From CAYFKJ01 sp964528595 (GTDB lineage Bacteria; Pseudomonadota; Alphaproteobacteria; UBA2966), in contig CAZGTM010000034.1 of the NCBI GenBank assembly GCA_964528595.1, positions 1 to 41,558 of the forward strand: DNA of 41,558 nucleotides. The letters run 5' to 3'. The notes under the pieces were generated by a model. That model did not search any database and was not told the DNA's origin. It saw only the letters and a program-made list of their open reading frames with translations. Of the stretch, positions 23,477 through 32,384 are shown in pieces (position 1 is the stretch's first letter; each line of letters opens with the position of its first letter). Position numbers and translations under genes: made by a program.

Positions 23477-23959
23477 CTAGTGCGCCGGATTGACGGCGGC
23501 GGGAGGATCCGACCGCGCGGTGATGCCCTTCTGGGCCCGGACGATGCCGACGGCCTCAAGCACCGCAAACGCCAGCACGGCGAGCGCCTGGAAGATAACC
23601 AGTTCCATGCCCAGGGCCGTGAACAATCCTGAGGCGACGATCAACAGGATGAAGCTGTCGGCCACCCAGAAGGCGTCGAGCGCACAGATAATCTTGGCCC
23701 AGCGCAGATTGATGCGGGGCCGGCGGGCGGTCCAGTACACCAAAGCAGCAAACAAGACGAGCCCGAGGCCAGCCTCCAGCAGGATGTCGGCGGCGCTGAA
23801 CCCGAGGATGTGAAAATTCCCGGTAAACGCCAGGGCGGCGATGGCGTCCGCTTCGGCGGCCAGCGCCAGACCGGCCAGGGCGGAGAAGAAGGCGTTGGCC
23901 TTGAGGGTCCGGCGCAGCAGCGTTTGGTTGTCCGGGTGAGCGGTGTGATGGTTTTCCAT
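23477..23959 (-). CDS. Four-helix membrane protein of unknown function
   Basis: Protein of 160 residues with four hydrophobic segments (about 21-47, 52-76, 88-112 and 115-140), a short hydrophilic His-rich start (MENHHTAHPDNQ) and a polar C-terminal tail. No enzyme motif is visible, and I do not recognise the family. AAAGGAT lies upstream of the ATG. The gene is divergent from an XRE regulator at 24080 with a shared 120-base intergenic region, a layout typical of a regulator and its target, and it ends in its own terminator. Confidence 0.8.
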   Translation of the reverse strand: MENHHTAHPDNQTLLRRTLKANAFFSALAGLALAAEADAIAALAFTGNFHILGFSAADILLEAGLGLVLFAALVYWTARRPRINLRWAKIICALDAFWVADSFILLIVASGLFTALGMELVIFQALAVLAFAVLEAVGIVRAQKGITARSDPPAAVNPAH

Positions 23960-24079
23960 GACGGCGATCCTTTCGCTTCGACTTCACTGCCACCAGACCT
24001 AATATCATCGCCGGTATGCCTGCAATTACCTGCCGGGTAGTTGAAGGGCAGAAATTTTTCACGGCAAATGGACGGCGTC

Positions 24080-24886
24080 ATGAACGCGATTTCGGAAGAA
24101 TTCCCCCACCTCATGAAGTCCTGGCGGGCCAAGCGTGGCGTTAGCCAGTTGGAGCTGTCGCTGCGTTGCGAGGTGTCGCAAAAGCACATCAGCTTCCTCG
24201 AATCGGCGCGCAACGCGCCCAGCAAGCTCATGGTGATGCTGATCTGCGAGGCGCTCAACATCCCCTTCCGCGACCGCAACGCGCTGTTGCTCGCCGCCGG
24301 TTTCGCGCCGGGCTACCGGGAGAGCGACCTCAGCGAACCCGAACTTGCCACCGTCGACCAGGCCATCACCATGATGATGGAAGCCCAGGAGCCCTATCCC
24401 GCCATGGTGGTCGATCCGTTTTTCAACGTGATCCGCGCCAATCGGGGCGCCATGCGGCTGCAGGCCATGCTTTACGAGGTCGAACGGCCCGAGGACCTGC
24501 CGGCGCTGGCGGCCAACGTGCTGCGCGGCACGTTTTACCCCGAGGGCTTTCGCCGCCATATCAGCAACTGGGACGAAATCGCGCCCTGTCTGCTGCAGCG
24601 CCTGCAGAGCGAGCTTTACGCCCACGGCGGGTCGCCCGAGATGCAGGCGTTCATCGACGAGCTGGCGGCCTGCGAGGGCGTGCCGGACGACTGGCGCCAG
24701 CACGTCACCGGCGAATGGCAGGCGCCGATGCTCACCGTCAACATCGAGAAGGACGGCGTCGCGCTCAGGTTCTTTTCGACCATTGCCACGCTGGGCACGC
24801 CGCTCGACGTGACGCTGCAGGAAATCCGCATCGAATCGATGTTTCCCGGCGACGATGCCACGCGGCGGTTCTTCATGGACGCCTGA
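24080..24886 (+). CDS. XRE-family transcriptional regulator with MmyB-like ligand domain
   Basis: DNA-binding regulator of 268 residues. The HTH_3 domain lies at about residues 8-62: FPHLMKSWRAKRGVSQLELSLRCEVSQKHISFLESARNAPSK has the classic helix-turn-helix layout. The remaining 200 residues match the MmyB-type ligand-binding domain (YPAMVVDPFFNVIRANRGAMRL, NVLRGTFYPEGFRRHISNW, the ending FFSTIATLGTPLDVTLQEIRIESMFPGDDATRRFF). I start at ATG 24080; ATG 24068 and TTG 24041 are in frame and possible. Divergent from the four-helix membrane protein, its likely target. The ligand is unknown; homologues in Actinobacteria and Proteobacteria regulate adjacent redox or transport genes. Confidence 0.9.
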   Translation: MNAISEEFPHLMKSWRAKRGVSQLELSLRCEVSQKHISFLESARNAPSKLMVMLICEALNIPFRDRNALLLAAGFAPGYRESDLSEPELATVDQAITMMMEAQEPYPAMVVDPFFNVIRANRGAMRLQAMLYEVERPEDLPALAANVLRGTFYPEGFRRHISNWDEIAPCLLQRLQSELYAHGGSPEMQAFIDELAACEGVPDDWRQHVTGEWQAPMLTVNIEKDGVALRFFSTIATLGTPLDVTLQEIRIESMFPGDDATRRFFMDA

Positions 24887-24908
24887 GTTTTGTGGTAGGT
24901 TGGCCGCC

Positions 24909-27653
24909 ATGTCGTCCACGCCGCCCGCCGATCAAATCGAAACGCCCGAAAGCCCGCCCGCCAAGCCGGCGGAGGCCGGCGCACCGGGTAAAAAACCGGC
25001 CGCCAAATCCGCCGCGCCGACGCCCATGATGGTCCAGTATCTTGCCATCAAGGAAGCCCATCCGGACGAGTTGCTGTTCTACCGCATGGGCGATTTCTAC
25101 GAGCTTTTCTTCGATGACGCGGTAAAGGCGGCCGCCGCCCTCGACATCGTGCTGACCAAACGCGGCAAGCACCTGGGCGAAGACATCCAGATGTGCGGCG
25201 TGCCCGTCCACGCCTACGACAATTACCTGCAGCGCCTAATCCGCGCCGGCTTCCGCGTCGCCGTCTGCGAACAGACCGAAGCGCCCGCCGAAGCCAAGAA
25301 ACGCGGCGCCAAATCGGTGGTGGCGCGCGATGTCGTGCGGGTCGTCACGCCCGGCACGCTGGTCGAGGACACCCTGCTGGATTCGCGCAACCACAACTAC
25401 CTCGTGGCGCTGGCCCGGGCCGGCGGCTCGATGGCGCTGGCCTGGCTCGACCTCTCGACCGGCGACGTCTCGGCGGCTCCCCTCGAGGCGCCGGGTCTGG
25501 CCGCCGAACTGGCGCGGCTCAATCCCAGCGAATTGTTGATCTCCGAAGCCGTTTCGCAAACGCCGCCGCTCTTTGAGGCCCTGAACGACTGGGCTCACGT
25601 CATGACCTTGCTGCCGCCGTCGCGCTTCGACAGCCAGTCGGGCGAGCGGCGGCTGAAAGCGCTCTACGGCGTGGCCTCGCTCGATGGCTTCGGGGCTTTC
25701 GGGCGCGCTGAACTGGCCGTGCTCGGCGGTCTGGTCGATTACGTTGAGCTTACGCAAAAAGGCCGCCTGCCGACGCTCAAGGCGCCCAAGCTGGATGCGG
25801 CGGGCGCGACGCTCGCCATCGACGCGGCGACAAGGCGCAACCTCGAACTGACGCGCACGCTGACGGGAGAGCGGCCGGGCAGCCTCTTGTCGGTGGTCGA
25901 CCGCACCGTCACGGGCGCGGGCGCGCGGCTCTTCTCCGCCCGCCTTTCGGCGCCCCTGACGGCGGCGGAGCGCATCAATGCGCGGCTCGACGACGTCGGC
26001 TTCTTCATCGATGCCGAGGAGGCGCGCGGGACCATCCGCACGGCGCTCAAGGCGACGCCCGACATCGAACGGGCGCTGAGCCGGCTGACCCTGGGCCGGG
26101 GCGGCCCGCGGGATCTGGCCGCCATCCGCGACGGCCTCAAGGATACCGGCCCGATGCGCCAAACCCTGCTGGCGCCGGGCCTGGCGGCGGTACCGCAAGG
26201 CGTGGCCGGCATGGCGCGCGATCTCGGTCAGCATGACACGCTGGTCGAGCGCCTGACCCGCGCCCTGGCGGCGGAGCTGCCGCTGCTGGCGCGCGACGGC
26301 GGTTTCATCGCCGCCGGCTACGATGCGGCGCTGGACGAGTTCAAGGGCTTGCGCGACGAAAGCCGCCGCCATATCGCGGCCCTGCAGAAATCCTATGGCG
26401 AGGAGACCGGCGTCGCCGGCCTCAAGATCAAGCACAACAATGTGCTGGGCTATTTCATCGAGGTCACCGCGACCCACGGCGACAAGATCATGGGCCGCGA
26501 CGACGGGCGCTACATCCATCGCCAGACCATGGCCAACGCCGTGCGTTTCACGACCACGGAGCTCGGCGAACTGGAGCAGAAAATCTCCTCCGCCGCCGAC
26601 AGGGCGGTGGCGCTGGAGAACAAACTGTTCGAGGACCTGGTGGCCGAGACGGCGGCGCGGGCGGCCGAGATCATCCTGGCGGCCGAGGCGCTGGCCCGCA
26701 TCGACGTGGCCGCAGCACTCGCCGATCTCGCCCTGGCGCGGCGCTACGTGCGGCCGGACATCGACCAAAGCCTCGATTTCGAGGTCAGCGGCGGCCGCCA
26801 CCCGGTGGTCGAGGCGGCCTTGGAGAAATCGAACGAGGGTGCTTTTGTCTCCAACGACTGCGATCTGGCGGAGGCCCAGCGCCTCTGGCTGATGACCGGT
26901 CCCAACATGGCGGGCAAGAGCACGTTCCTGAGGCAGAACGCCCTGATCGCCGTGCTGGCGCAGATGGGGAGTTACGTGCCCGCCGCCGCCGCCCGCATCG
27001 GCGTCGTCGACCGCCTGTTCAGCCGCGTCGGCGCCGCCGACGACCTGGCGCGCGGTCGCTCCACCTTCATGGTCGAAATGGTCGAGGCCGCCGCAATCCT
27101 CAACCAGGCCGGCGAACGCTCCCTCGTGATCCTCGACGAAATCGGCCGCGGCACGGCCACCTTCGACGGCCTCTCCATCGCCTGGGCGGTGATCGAGCAT
27201 CTGCACGAAGTCAACCGCTGCCGCGCCCTCTTCGCCACGCATTATCACGAACTGACGGCGCTCTCGGCCAAGCTGCCGGCGCTTTCCAACCACACCATGC
27301 GGGTCAAGGAGTGGCAGGGCGAAGTCGTCTTCCTGCACGAGGTGGCGCCGGGTTCCGCCGACCGTTCCTACGGCATCCAGGTTGCCAAACTGGCCGGACT
27401 GCCGGCCGCCGTCGTGGGCCGGGCCGGTGAGGTGCTGGAAATCCTGGAGCAGGGCGAACAGGCGGGAGCGGTCTCGAAACTGGCCGAGGATCTGCCGCTT
27501 TTCGCCGCCGCGCCCGAATCGCGCCCGCCGCCCCAAACTTCCGCCCAGCCCTCGGCGGTGGAGGCCGCCTTGGGCGATCTGCACCCCGATGAGATGTCGC
27601 CGCGCGAGGCGCTGGAGGCGCTCTACCGCCTGCGCGGCATTTTGAGCGAGTAA
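24909..27653 (+). CDS. mutS: DNA mismatch repair protein MutS
   Basis: Mismatch-recognition ATPase of 914 residues. After a Pro/Ala/Lys-rich N-terminal tail of about 40 residues (start MSSTPPADQ) come the mismatch-binding motif MGDFYELFFDDA with the Phe-x-Glu wedge near residue 62, the connector and lever domains, and the ATPase: Walker A GPNMAGKSTFLRQ near 664 and Walker B SLVILDEIGRGTATFDG. The tail makes it longer than E. coli MutS (853). ATG 25027 would remove the tail and is a less likely start. It follows the XRE gene by 22 bases and precedes glnD by 67. mutL is not in the window. Confidence 0.97.
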   Translation: MSSTPPADQIETPESPPAKPAEAGAPGKKPAAKSAAPTPMMVQYLAIKEAHPDELLFYRMGDFYELFFDDAVKAAAALDIVLTKRGKHLGEDIQMCGVPVHAYDNYLQRLIRAGFRVAVCEQTEAPAEAKKRGAKSVVARDVVRVVTPGTLVEDTLLDSRNHNYLVALARAGGSMALAWLDLSTGDVSAAPLEAPGLAAELARLNPSELLISEAVSQTPPLFEALNDWAHVMTLLPPSRFDSQSGERRLKALYGVASLDGFGAFGRAELAVLGGLVDYVELTQKGRLPTLKAPKLDAAGATLAIDAATRRNLELTRTLTGERPGSLLSVVDRTVTGAGARLFSARLSAPLTAAERINARLDDVGFFIDAEEARGTIRTALKATPDIERALSRLTLGRGGPRDLAAIRDGLKDTGPMRQTLLAPGLAAVPQGVAGMARDLGQHDTLVERLTRALAAELPLLARDGGFIAAGYDAALDEFKGLRDESRRHIAALQKSYGEETGVAGLKIKHNNVLGYFIEVTATHGDKIMGRDDGRYIHRQTMANAVRFTTTELGELEQKISSAADRAVALENKLFEDLVAETAARAAEIILAAEALARIDVAAALADLALARRYVRPDIDQSLDFEVSGGRHPVVEAALEKSNEGAFVSNDCDLAEAQRLWLMTGPNMAGKSTFLRQNALIAVLAQMGSYVPAAAARIGVVDRLFSRVGAADDLARGRSTFMVEMVEAAAILNQAGERSLVILDEIGRGTATFDGLSIAWAVIEHLHEVNRCRALFATHYHELTALSAKLPALSNHTMRVKEWQGEVVFLHEVAPGSADRSYGIQVAKLAGLPAAVVGRAGEVLEILEQGEQAGAVSKLAEDLPLFAAAPESRPPPQTSAQPSAVEAALGDLHPDEMSPREALEALYRLRGILSE

Positions 27654-27720
27654 CGCCCATTTTGCTTGAAAATCCCCGCCCAAAAGGGCACTTCGGTAGG
27701 GTTATGAAGGGGAAGGCCGC

Positions 27721-30528
27721 GTGAACAAGGTCAGCAACCGCCGCGACATTATCGACCGCCGGGACCTCGGCGGGCGGCTGGAGGCGCTCGTCCGGGACAC
27801 CGATCCCCGCTCGCCCAAGCTGCGGGCGGAGTTGTTGGCGGCCCTCAAGGAAGCCTTGGCGGCGGGCCGGACGGAAATTCAGCGGCGCTTCGAGGAAGAG
27901 GGCGTCCAGGGTCTGTCGACCGCCCACGCCATCTGTTTCCTGACCGATCAGGTCCTGCGCACGGCTTTCGATTTCACCATCTCCCACGTTTTTCCGGTCA
28001 ACAGCGCCACGTCCGGCGAACGGCTGGGCGTCGTGGCGGTCGGCGGTTACGGCCGGGGCGAGATGGCGCCCTTCTCCGACGTCGATCTCTTGTTCCTGCT
28101 GCCCTACAAGCAAACGCCGTGGGGCGAGCAGGTCGTCGAATACCTGCTTTATCTCCTCTGGGATCTCGGCTTCAAGGTCGGCCACGCCACCCGCAACGTC
28201 GATGAATGCGTGCGGCTCTCCAAGGAAGACATCACCATCCGCACGGCGCTGTTGGAGGCCCGTTACATCTGCGGCGACGAGGATCTCTACGCCAACCTCA
28301 AGGGCCGCTTCACCAAGGACGTGGTGGCCGACACCGGACCGGATTACGCCCGCCAGAAGCTGGCCGAACGCGACGACCGGCACAGCCGCTTCGGCGAATC
28401 AAGATACCTGGTGGAGCCCAACATCAAGGAGGGCAAGGGGGGCTTGCGCGATCTGCACACGCTCTTTTGGATCGCCAAATATTTTTATCAGGTCGAGAAG
28501 GTCTCCGAACTGGTCAAGCTCAACGTGCTGACCGCCAACGAACGCCGCCGCTTCAAAAAAGCCGAGGGCTTTCTCTGGAACGTGCGCTGCCATCTGCATT
28601 ACCTGACGGGGCGGCCCGAGGAACGCCTGACCTTCGACATACAGACCGAAATCGGCCGCCGCCTGCAATATACCGACCGGGCCTCCAGCCAGGGCGTCGA
28701 ACGCTTCATGAAGCATTATTATCTGATCGCCAAGGAGGTCGGCGATCTCACGCGCATCTTCTGCGCCTCGCTGGAGGAACAGCACAAACGCTCCGCCCGC
28801 TTCCGGCTGCCGCGTTTCAACCTGTCGCGCCTGCGCGGCGTGCGGCGCCACGAGGTCGACGGTTTCGTGGTCGAAGGCGGGCGCGTCGATCTCGGCGATG
28901 AGGATTTGTTCGAGCACGACCCCGCCGCCCTCATCCGCCTGTTCCGCACGGCCCAGGAGCAGGGCGTCGACATCCACCCCAGCGCGCTCAAACAGGTGAC
29001 CCGTAATCTCAAGCGCATCGATAGCGATCTGCGCAACGATCCGGAAGCCAACCGTTTGTTCCTCGAAATCCTGACCTCGCGGGACGATCCGGAAACCAGC
29101 CTGCGCCGGCTCAACGAAGCGGGCGTGTTCGGACGTTTCGTGCGCGACTTCGGCCGCGTCGTGGCCCAGATGCAGCACGACATGTACCATGTCTATACGG
29201 TCGACGAGCACACCATCCGGGCGATCGGCATGCTGGCCAGCATCGAGGCCGGCGAGCTCGAGGACGACCACCCCCTGAGCCACGAAATCATCCACAAGGT
29301 GCTGTCGCGCCGGGTGCTGTATGTCGCGGTGATGCTGCACGACATAGCCAAGGGGCGCGGCGGCGATCACGCGGAGCTGGGCGCCAAGGTGGCGCAGAAG
29401 CTCTGTCCCCGCCTGGGCCTCGATCCGGAGGAAACCGAAACCGTCGCCTGGCTGATCCTGCATCATCTCGACATGAGCCGCACCGCCTTCAAGCGCGACG
29501 TGCAGGATCCCAAGACGGTCGCCGATTTCTCCGAACTGGTGCAGGACCTGGAACGCCTGCGGTTGCTGCTGGTGCTGACCGTGGCCGATATCCGCGCCGT
29601 CGGGCCGGGGCGCTGGAACGGTTGGAAGGGCCAGCTGCTGCGCGAACTTTACCACCGTACCGAGGAAGCGCTGTCGGGCGGCATGTCCGGCGCCGGCGCC
29701 CGGGCCCGGGTCGAAAGCGCCAAGCTCGCCCTGACCGAAGAGCTCTCCGACTGGCTGCCGGTTGAGGTGCAGGAGCATCTCGACCGGGGTTACGATTCCT
29801 ATTGGCTCGGCGCCGACGCCGCGACCCATGCCCGCGACGCCCGCATGATGCACGAGGCGGACAAGTCCGGCGCCGATATCACCATCGACACACACGTCGA
29901 TCAGTTCCAGGCGATTACCGAGGTGACGGTCTACACCGCCGACCACCCCGGCCTCTTTTCGCGCATCGCCGGCGCCATCGCGGTGGCGGGCATCAATGTC
30001 GTGCACGCCACCATCTTCACTACCACCGACGGCATGGCGCTCGATACCTTCTGGCTGCAGGACGGCGACGGCGGCGCGGTGACCGACCAGAAGCGGCTCG
30101 ACCGCATGCGCAGATCGATCAAGGACACGCTGTCGGGCAAGGTGAAAATCCGCCAGGCCCTGGCCGATCAGGCCGGACTGCCCAGCCGCACCCGCGTCTT
30201 CAAGGTGGCCAGCCGCGTCCTCGTCGACAACAAGGCCTCCAACGTCTACACCGTTATCGAGGTCAGCGGCCGCGACCGCCGGGGCCTGTTGCACGACATC
30301 ACCCGCGCCCTGGCCGACCTCGGCCTGTCGGTCGCCAGCGCCCGCATCGCGACCTACGGCACCCGCGCCTCGGACGTGTTCTACGTCAAGGATGTGTTCG
30401 GCCTGAAGGTCACCCACGAGGGCAAGCTCGAGGCCATCAGGGAACGTCTCATGAAGGTTTTCGAGACGCCCAAGGCCAAGAAGAAATCAAAAGCCAAGCC
30501 GAAGAGCAAAAAAGCCACCGCCGCCTAA
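27721..30528 (+). CDS. glnD: PII uridylyltransferase/uridylyl-removing enzyme
   Basis: Bifunctional sensor of glutamine that uridylylates or deuridylylates PII proteins (GlnB/GlnK) and so sets nitrogen assimilation. The protein has 935 residues. Domain order: nucleotidyltransferase with GGYGRGEMAPFSDVDLLFL (near 106-124), the helical linker, HD domain with VAVMLHDIAKGRGGDH (near 532-548), then two ACT domains beginning near residue 738 (VTVYTADHPGLFSRIAGAI) and near 845 (VIEVSGRDRRGLLHDITRAL). The C terminus is lysine-rich (AKKKSKAKPKSKKA). GTG start at 27721 with GGGAAGG upstream. The mutS-glnD order is common in Rhodospirillales. Confidence 0.97.
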   Translation: MNKVSNRRDIIDRRDLGGRLEALVRDTDPRSPKLRAELLAALKEALAAGRTEIQRRFEEEGVQGLSTAHAICFLTDQVLRTAFDFTISHVFPVNSATSGERLGVVAVGGYGRGEMAPFSDVDLLFLLPYKQTPWGEQVVEYLLYLLWDLGFKVGHATRNVDECVRLSKEDITIRTALLEARYICGDEDLYANLKGRFTKDVVADTGPDYARQKLAERDDRHSRFGESRYLVEPNIKEGKGGLRDLHTLFWIAKYFYQVEKVSELVKLNVLTANERRRFKKAEGFLWNVRCHLHYLTGRPEERLTFDIQTEIGRRLQYTDRASSQGVERFMKHYYLIAKEVGDLTRIFCASLEEQHKRSARFRLPRFNLSRLRGVRRHEVDGFVVEGGRVDLGDEDLFEHDPAALIRLFRTAQEQGVDIHPSALKQVTRNLKRIDSDLRNDPEANRLFLEILTSRDDPETSLRRLNEAGVFGRFVRDFGRVVAQMQHDMYHVYTVDEHTIRAIGMLASIEAGELEDDHPLSHEIIHKVLSRRVLYVAVMLHDIAKGRGGDHAELGAKVAQKLCPRLGLDPEETETVAWLILHHLDMSRTAFKRDVQDPKTVADFSELVQDLERLRLLLVLTVADIRAVGPGRWNGWKGQLLRELYHRTEEALSGGMSGAGARARVESAKLALTEELSDWLPVEVQEHLDRGYDSYWLGADAATHARDARMMHEADKSGADITIDTHVDQFQAITEVTVYTADHPGLFSRIAGAIAVAGINVVHATIFTTTDGMALDTFWLQDGDGGAVTDQKRLDRMRRSIKDTLSGKVKIRQALADQAGLPSRTRVFKVASRVLVDNKASNVYTVIEVSGRDRRGLLHDITRALADLGLSVASARIATYGTRASDVFYVKDVFGLKVTHEGKLEAIRERLMKVFETPKAKKKSKAKPKSKKATAA

Positions 30529-30557
30529 TCCAAATTCCCAGCTTACGGAGCCCTGCC

Positions 30558-31244
30558 ATGATCGGAGACCCCATCGCCCTGCGCATCCGCCGTGACATCG
30601 AGCGCGCGCCCAAGTCGCTCGTCCGCGCCTTCGGCCGGGCGCAGACCAGCTTCATCGCCGACGCCATGCAGGGCTGGAACTGCCTCGATCATTCCATCAA
30701 GGGGCTCAACCCGAAGCAACAATTCGTCGGCACGGCGGTGACCGCCGACAACGGCCCGCGCGACAACCTGGCGGCCATGGCCATGCTCGATTTCGCCAAA
30801 AAGGGCGATGTGCTGGTGATCGCCACGGGTCGGGACGAATCGGGCGCCGTGATCGGCGACATCTGGGCCGCCGTTGCCAAGCAGAAGGGGGTCACGGGCA
30901 TCGTCACCGACGGTTTGGTGCGCGACGCGGCGGGCTGCGAAAAAATGGGCCCGCCGACTTTCTGCCGCGGCCTCAGCCCCAACGCGGGCTACCGCAACGG
31001 ACCGGGGGAGGTCAACGGCACCGTCAGCCTGGGCGGGATCAGCATTTCGCCGGGCGACATCATCGCCGGCGACCGCGACGGCGTCGTCGTCGTACCGCGC
31101 GAACAAGCCGCCCAAATCAAGACATCCCTCGACGCCGTCATCAAGGCTGAGACGCAAAAGGACAAACAGGTCCGGGCGGGCAAGATCAAAAGCCTGTGGA
31201 CACCCGAAGATTTCGAAGGCCGCGGTATCGAATACATCGATTGA
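30558..31244 (+). CDS. RraA-like family protein (possible HMG/oxaloacetate aldolase-decarboxylase)
   Basis: Protein of 228 residues of the RraA/HMG-aldolase family. The core GDIWAAVAKQKGVTGIVTDGLVRD carries the G...A...G-x-x-G...R-D pattern that binds pyruvate and metal, and PNAGYRNGPGEVNGTVSLGG and PGDIIAGDRDGVVVVP complete the fold. Related enzymes cleave 4-hydroxy-4-methyl-2-oxoglutarate or decarboxylate oxaloacetate; others inhibit RNase E. The aldolase/decarboxylase role is more likely here because the catalytic Arg-Asp pair is intact, but the substrate is not proven. CGGAG lies before ATG 30558. Starts 29 bases after glnD. A dispersed repeat follows its stop. Confidence 0.87.
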   Translation: MIGDPIALRIRRDIERAPKSLVRAFGRAQTSFIADAMQGWNCLDHSIKGLNPKQQFVGTAVTADNGPRDNLAAMAMLDFAKKGDVLVIATGRDESGAVIGDIWAAVAKQKGVTGIVTDGLVRDAAGCEKMGPPTFCRGLSPNAGYRNGPGEVNGTVSLGGISISPGDIIAGDRDGVVVVPREQAAQIKTSLDAVIKAETQKDKQVRAGKIKSLWTPEDFEGRGIEYID

Positions 31245-31263
31245 GCAGGGTTTTCGCTCTCAC

Positions 31264-31294
31264 GTCATTCCGGCGAAAGCCGGAATCCAGGTTT
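31264..31294. repeat. Dispersed hairpin repeat, copy 2
   Basis: Same 31-base unit as at 20897-20927 with one base different: stem ATTCCGGC-GAAA-GCCGGAAT, then CCAGGTTT, followed by CGTTTTAT. It lies 19 bases after the RraA-like stop, in a convergent gap. Only the first hairpin of the longer composite element is present here. Confidence 0.85.
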
Positions 31295-31311
31295 CGTTTT
31301 ATCCCTGATGG

Positions 31312-32151
31312 TTACTCCCCCGCCATGAACGTGTTCAATTCGGCAAAAGAGGCCGCGTCGTTGGCGTAAGTGAACGTGCCCGCCTCCTTGATTTCCGTGG
31401 CGGCGCGCATGAGAGCGCCGAGGGCGGTGCGGGCGAAGGAGGCGCCGACGCTGATGCGGCGCACCCCGGCGTCGCGCAATTCGTCCACTGTCATGGGACG
31501 GCCCGCCAAACCCATCACCACGTTGACGGGCTTGCTCACCGCCTCGCAAACGATTTTGACGGCGTCGATGCCGGGCAGGCCCGGCGCATAGAGCACGTCG
31601 GCCCCGGCGGCTTCGAAGGCCTGCAGGCGCTTGATGGTGTCATCGAGGTCGGGCCGGCCATAGAGGTAGTTTTCCGCCCGCGCGGTAAAGGCGAAGGGGA
31701 AGCCGAGGGCGCGGGCGGCTTCGGTGGAGGCGGCCACCCGTTCGACCGCGAGGCTAAAGTCGTAGATCGGGTTTTCGCCGTCGCCGGTGAAGTCTTCAAT
31801 GGAGCCGCCGACCAGGCCGGTGCCCGCCGCCAGCGTGATCATCTCGGCGGCGGCTTCCGGCGCATGGCCGTAGCCGTTCTCCAGGTCGGCCGAGACCGGC
31901 AACGGCGTGGCGTTGACGATGGTGCGGGCGTGTTCCAGCACCTCGTCGCGCGATACCACGCCCTCCTGGCGGCCCTGCGAAAAGGCGAACCCGGCGCTGG
32001 TGGTCGCCAGGGCGTCGAAGCCGAGCCCCGTGAGGATGCGGGTGGTGCCGATGTCCCAGGGATTGGGGATCAGGAAGATGCCGTCCTGATCATGCAGCGC
32101 CTTGAAGGTTTGCGCTTTTTCCGCCTGCGTCGGGCCGCTTGTATTGTTCAT
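31312..32151 (-). CDS. Isocitrate lyase/PEP mutase superfamily protein
   Basis: TIM-barrel enzyme of 279 residues. FLIPNPWDIGTTRILTGLGFDALATTSAG, PVSADLENGYGHAPE (metal and phosphonate-binding acidic loop) and GGSIEDFTGD are typical of the PEP mutase-like branch; the isocitrate lyase motif KKCGH is absent. Members act on 2-oxo acids or related C-C/C-P bonds (for example oxaloacetate decarboxylase, carboxyvinyl-carboxyphosphonate mutase), and the substrate here cannot be read. The ATG at 32151 has no strong ribosome site. Convergent with the RraA-like gene; the two may share oxo-acid metabolism, but this is only suggestive. Confidence 0.85.
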   Translation of the reverse strand: MNNTSGPTQAEKAQTFKALHDQDGIFLIPNPWDIGTTRILTGLGFDALATTSAGFAFSQGRQEGVVSRDEVLEHARTIVNATPLPVSADLENGYGHAPEAAAEMITLAAGTGLVGGSIEDFTGDGENPIYDFSLAVERVAASTEAARALGFPFAFTARAENYLYGRPDLDDTIKRLQAFEAAGADVLYAPGLPGIDAVKIVCEAVSKPVNVVMGLAGRPMTVDELRDAGVRRISVGASFARTALGALMRAATEIKEAGTFTYANDAASFAELNTFMAGE

Positions 32152-32384
32152 GTTATGTTCTCCATATCCACGGCAACCCTACACCAGGGCTGGCCGCAAG
32201 GCGAGGCGGAATTGACCGCTCTGCGACACCAGGGTGTTTCAAGATTTGCTTGAAACACTGAGGGCCGCTAACACGTTGTGCCGCCTCGAATATATGAGAC
32301 GAGGCGTTTCCGCTAAAACGGAAAACGCTTAGGACGCACAGCGGCGCCTTCCTTCCGCCCCAATAAAGCTTTAAGAACAAGGCC
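32152..32384. other. Non-coding region with three successive inverted repeats before murJ
   Basis: 233 bases without a supported gene. It holds three hairpins: GTGTTTCAAG-ATTTG-CTTGAAACAC (32234-32258), CGCCTCG-N11-CGAGGCG (32282-32306) and GCGTTTCCG...CGGAAAACGC (32304-32328, one bulged A). The last two share three bases. None has a T-run, so they are not ordinary terminators. A weak TTGCTT-N17-TAACAC lies at 32248-32276. The divergent ICL/PEPM and murJ promoters are expected here. Confidence 0.6.
32234..32258. repeat. Perfect 10-base inverted repeat, 5-base loop
   Basis: GTGTTTCAAG (32234-32243), loop ATTTG, CTTGAAACAC (32249-32258). No T-tract on either side; could be an operator or part of an RNA leader. 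Confidence 0.7.

Noticed and set aside
25236..27683. 815-codon open frame on the minus strand opposite mutS
   Set aside because: Long only because of GC-rich codon use; Arg/Gln/Gly-rich translation without domains, while mutS has all its motifs.
28399..30417. 672-codon open frame on the minus strand opposite glnD
   Set aside because: Shadow of glnD, whose nucleotidyltransferase, HD and ACT motifs are intact.
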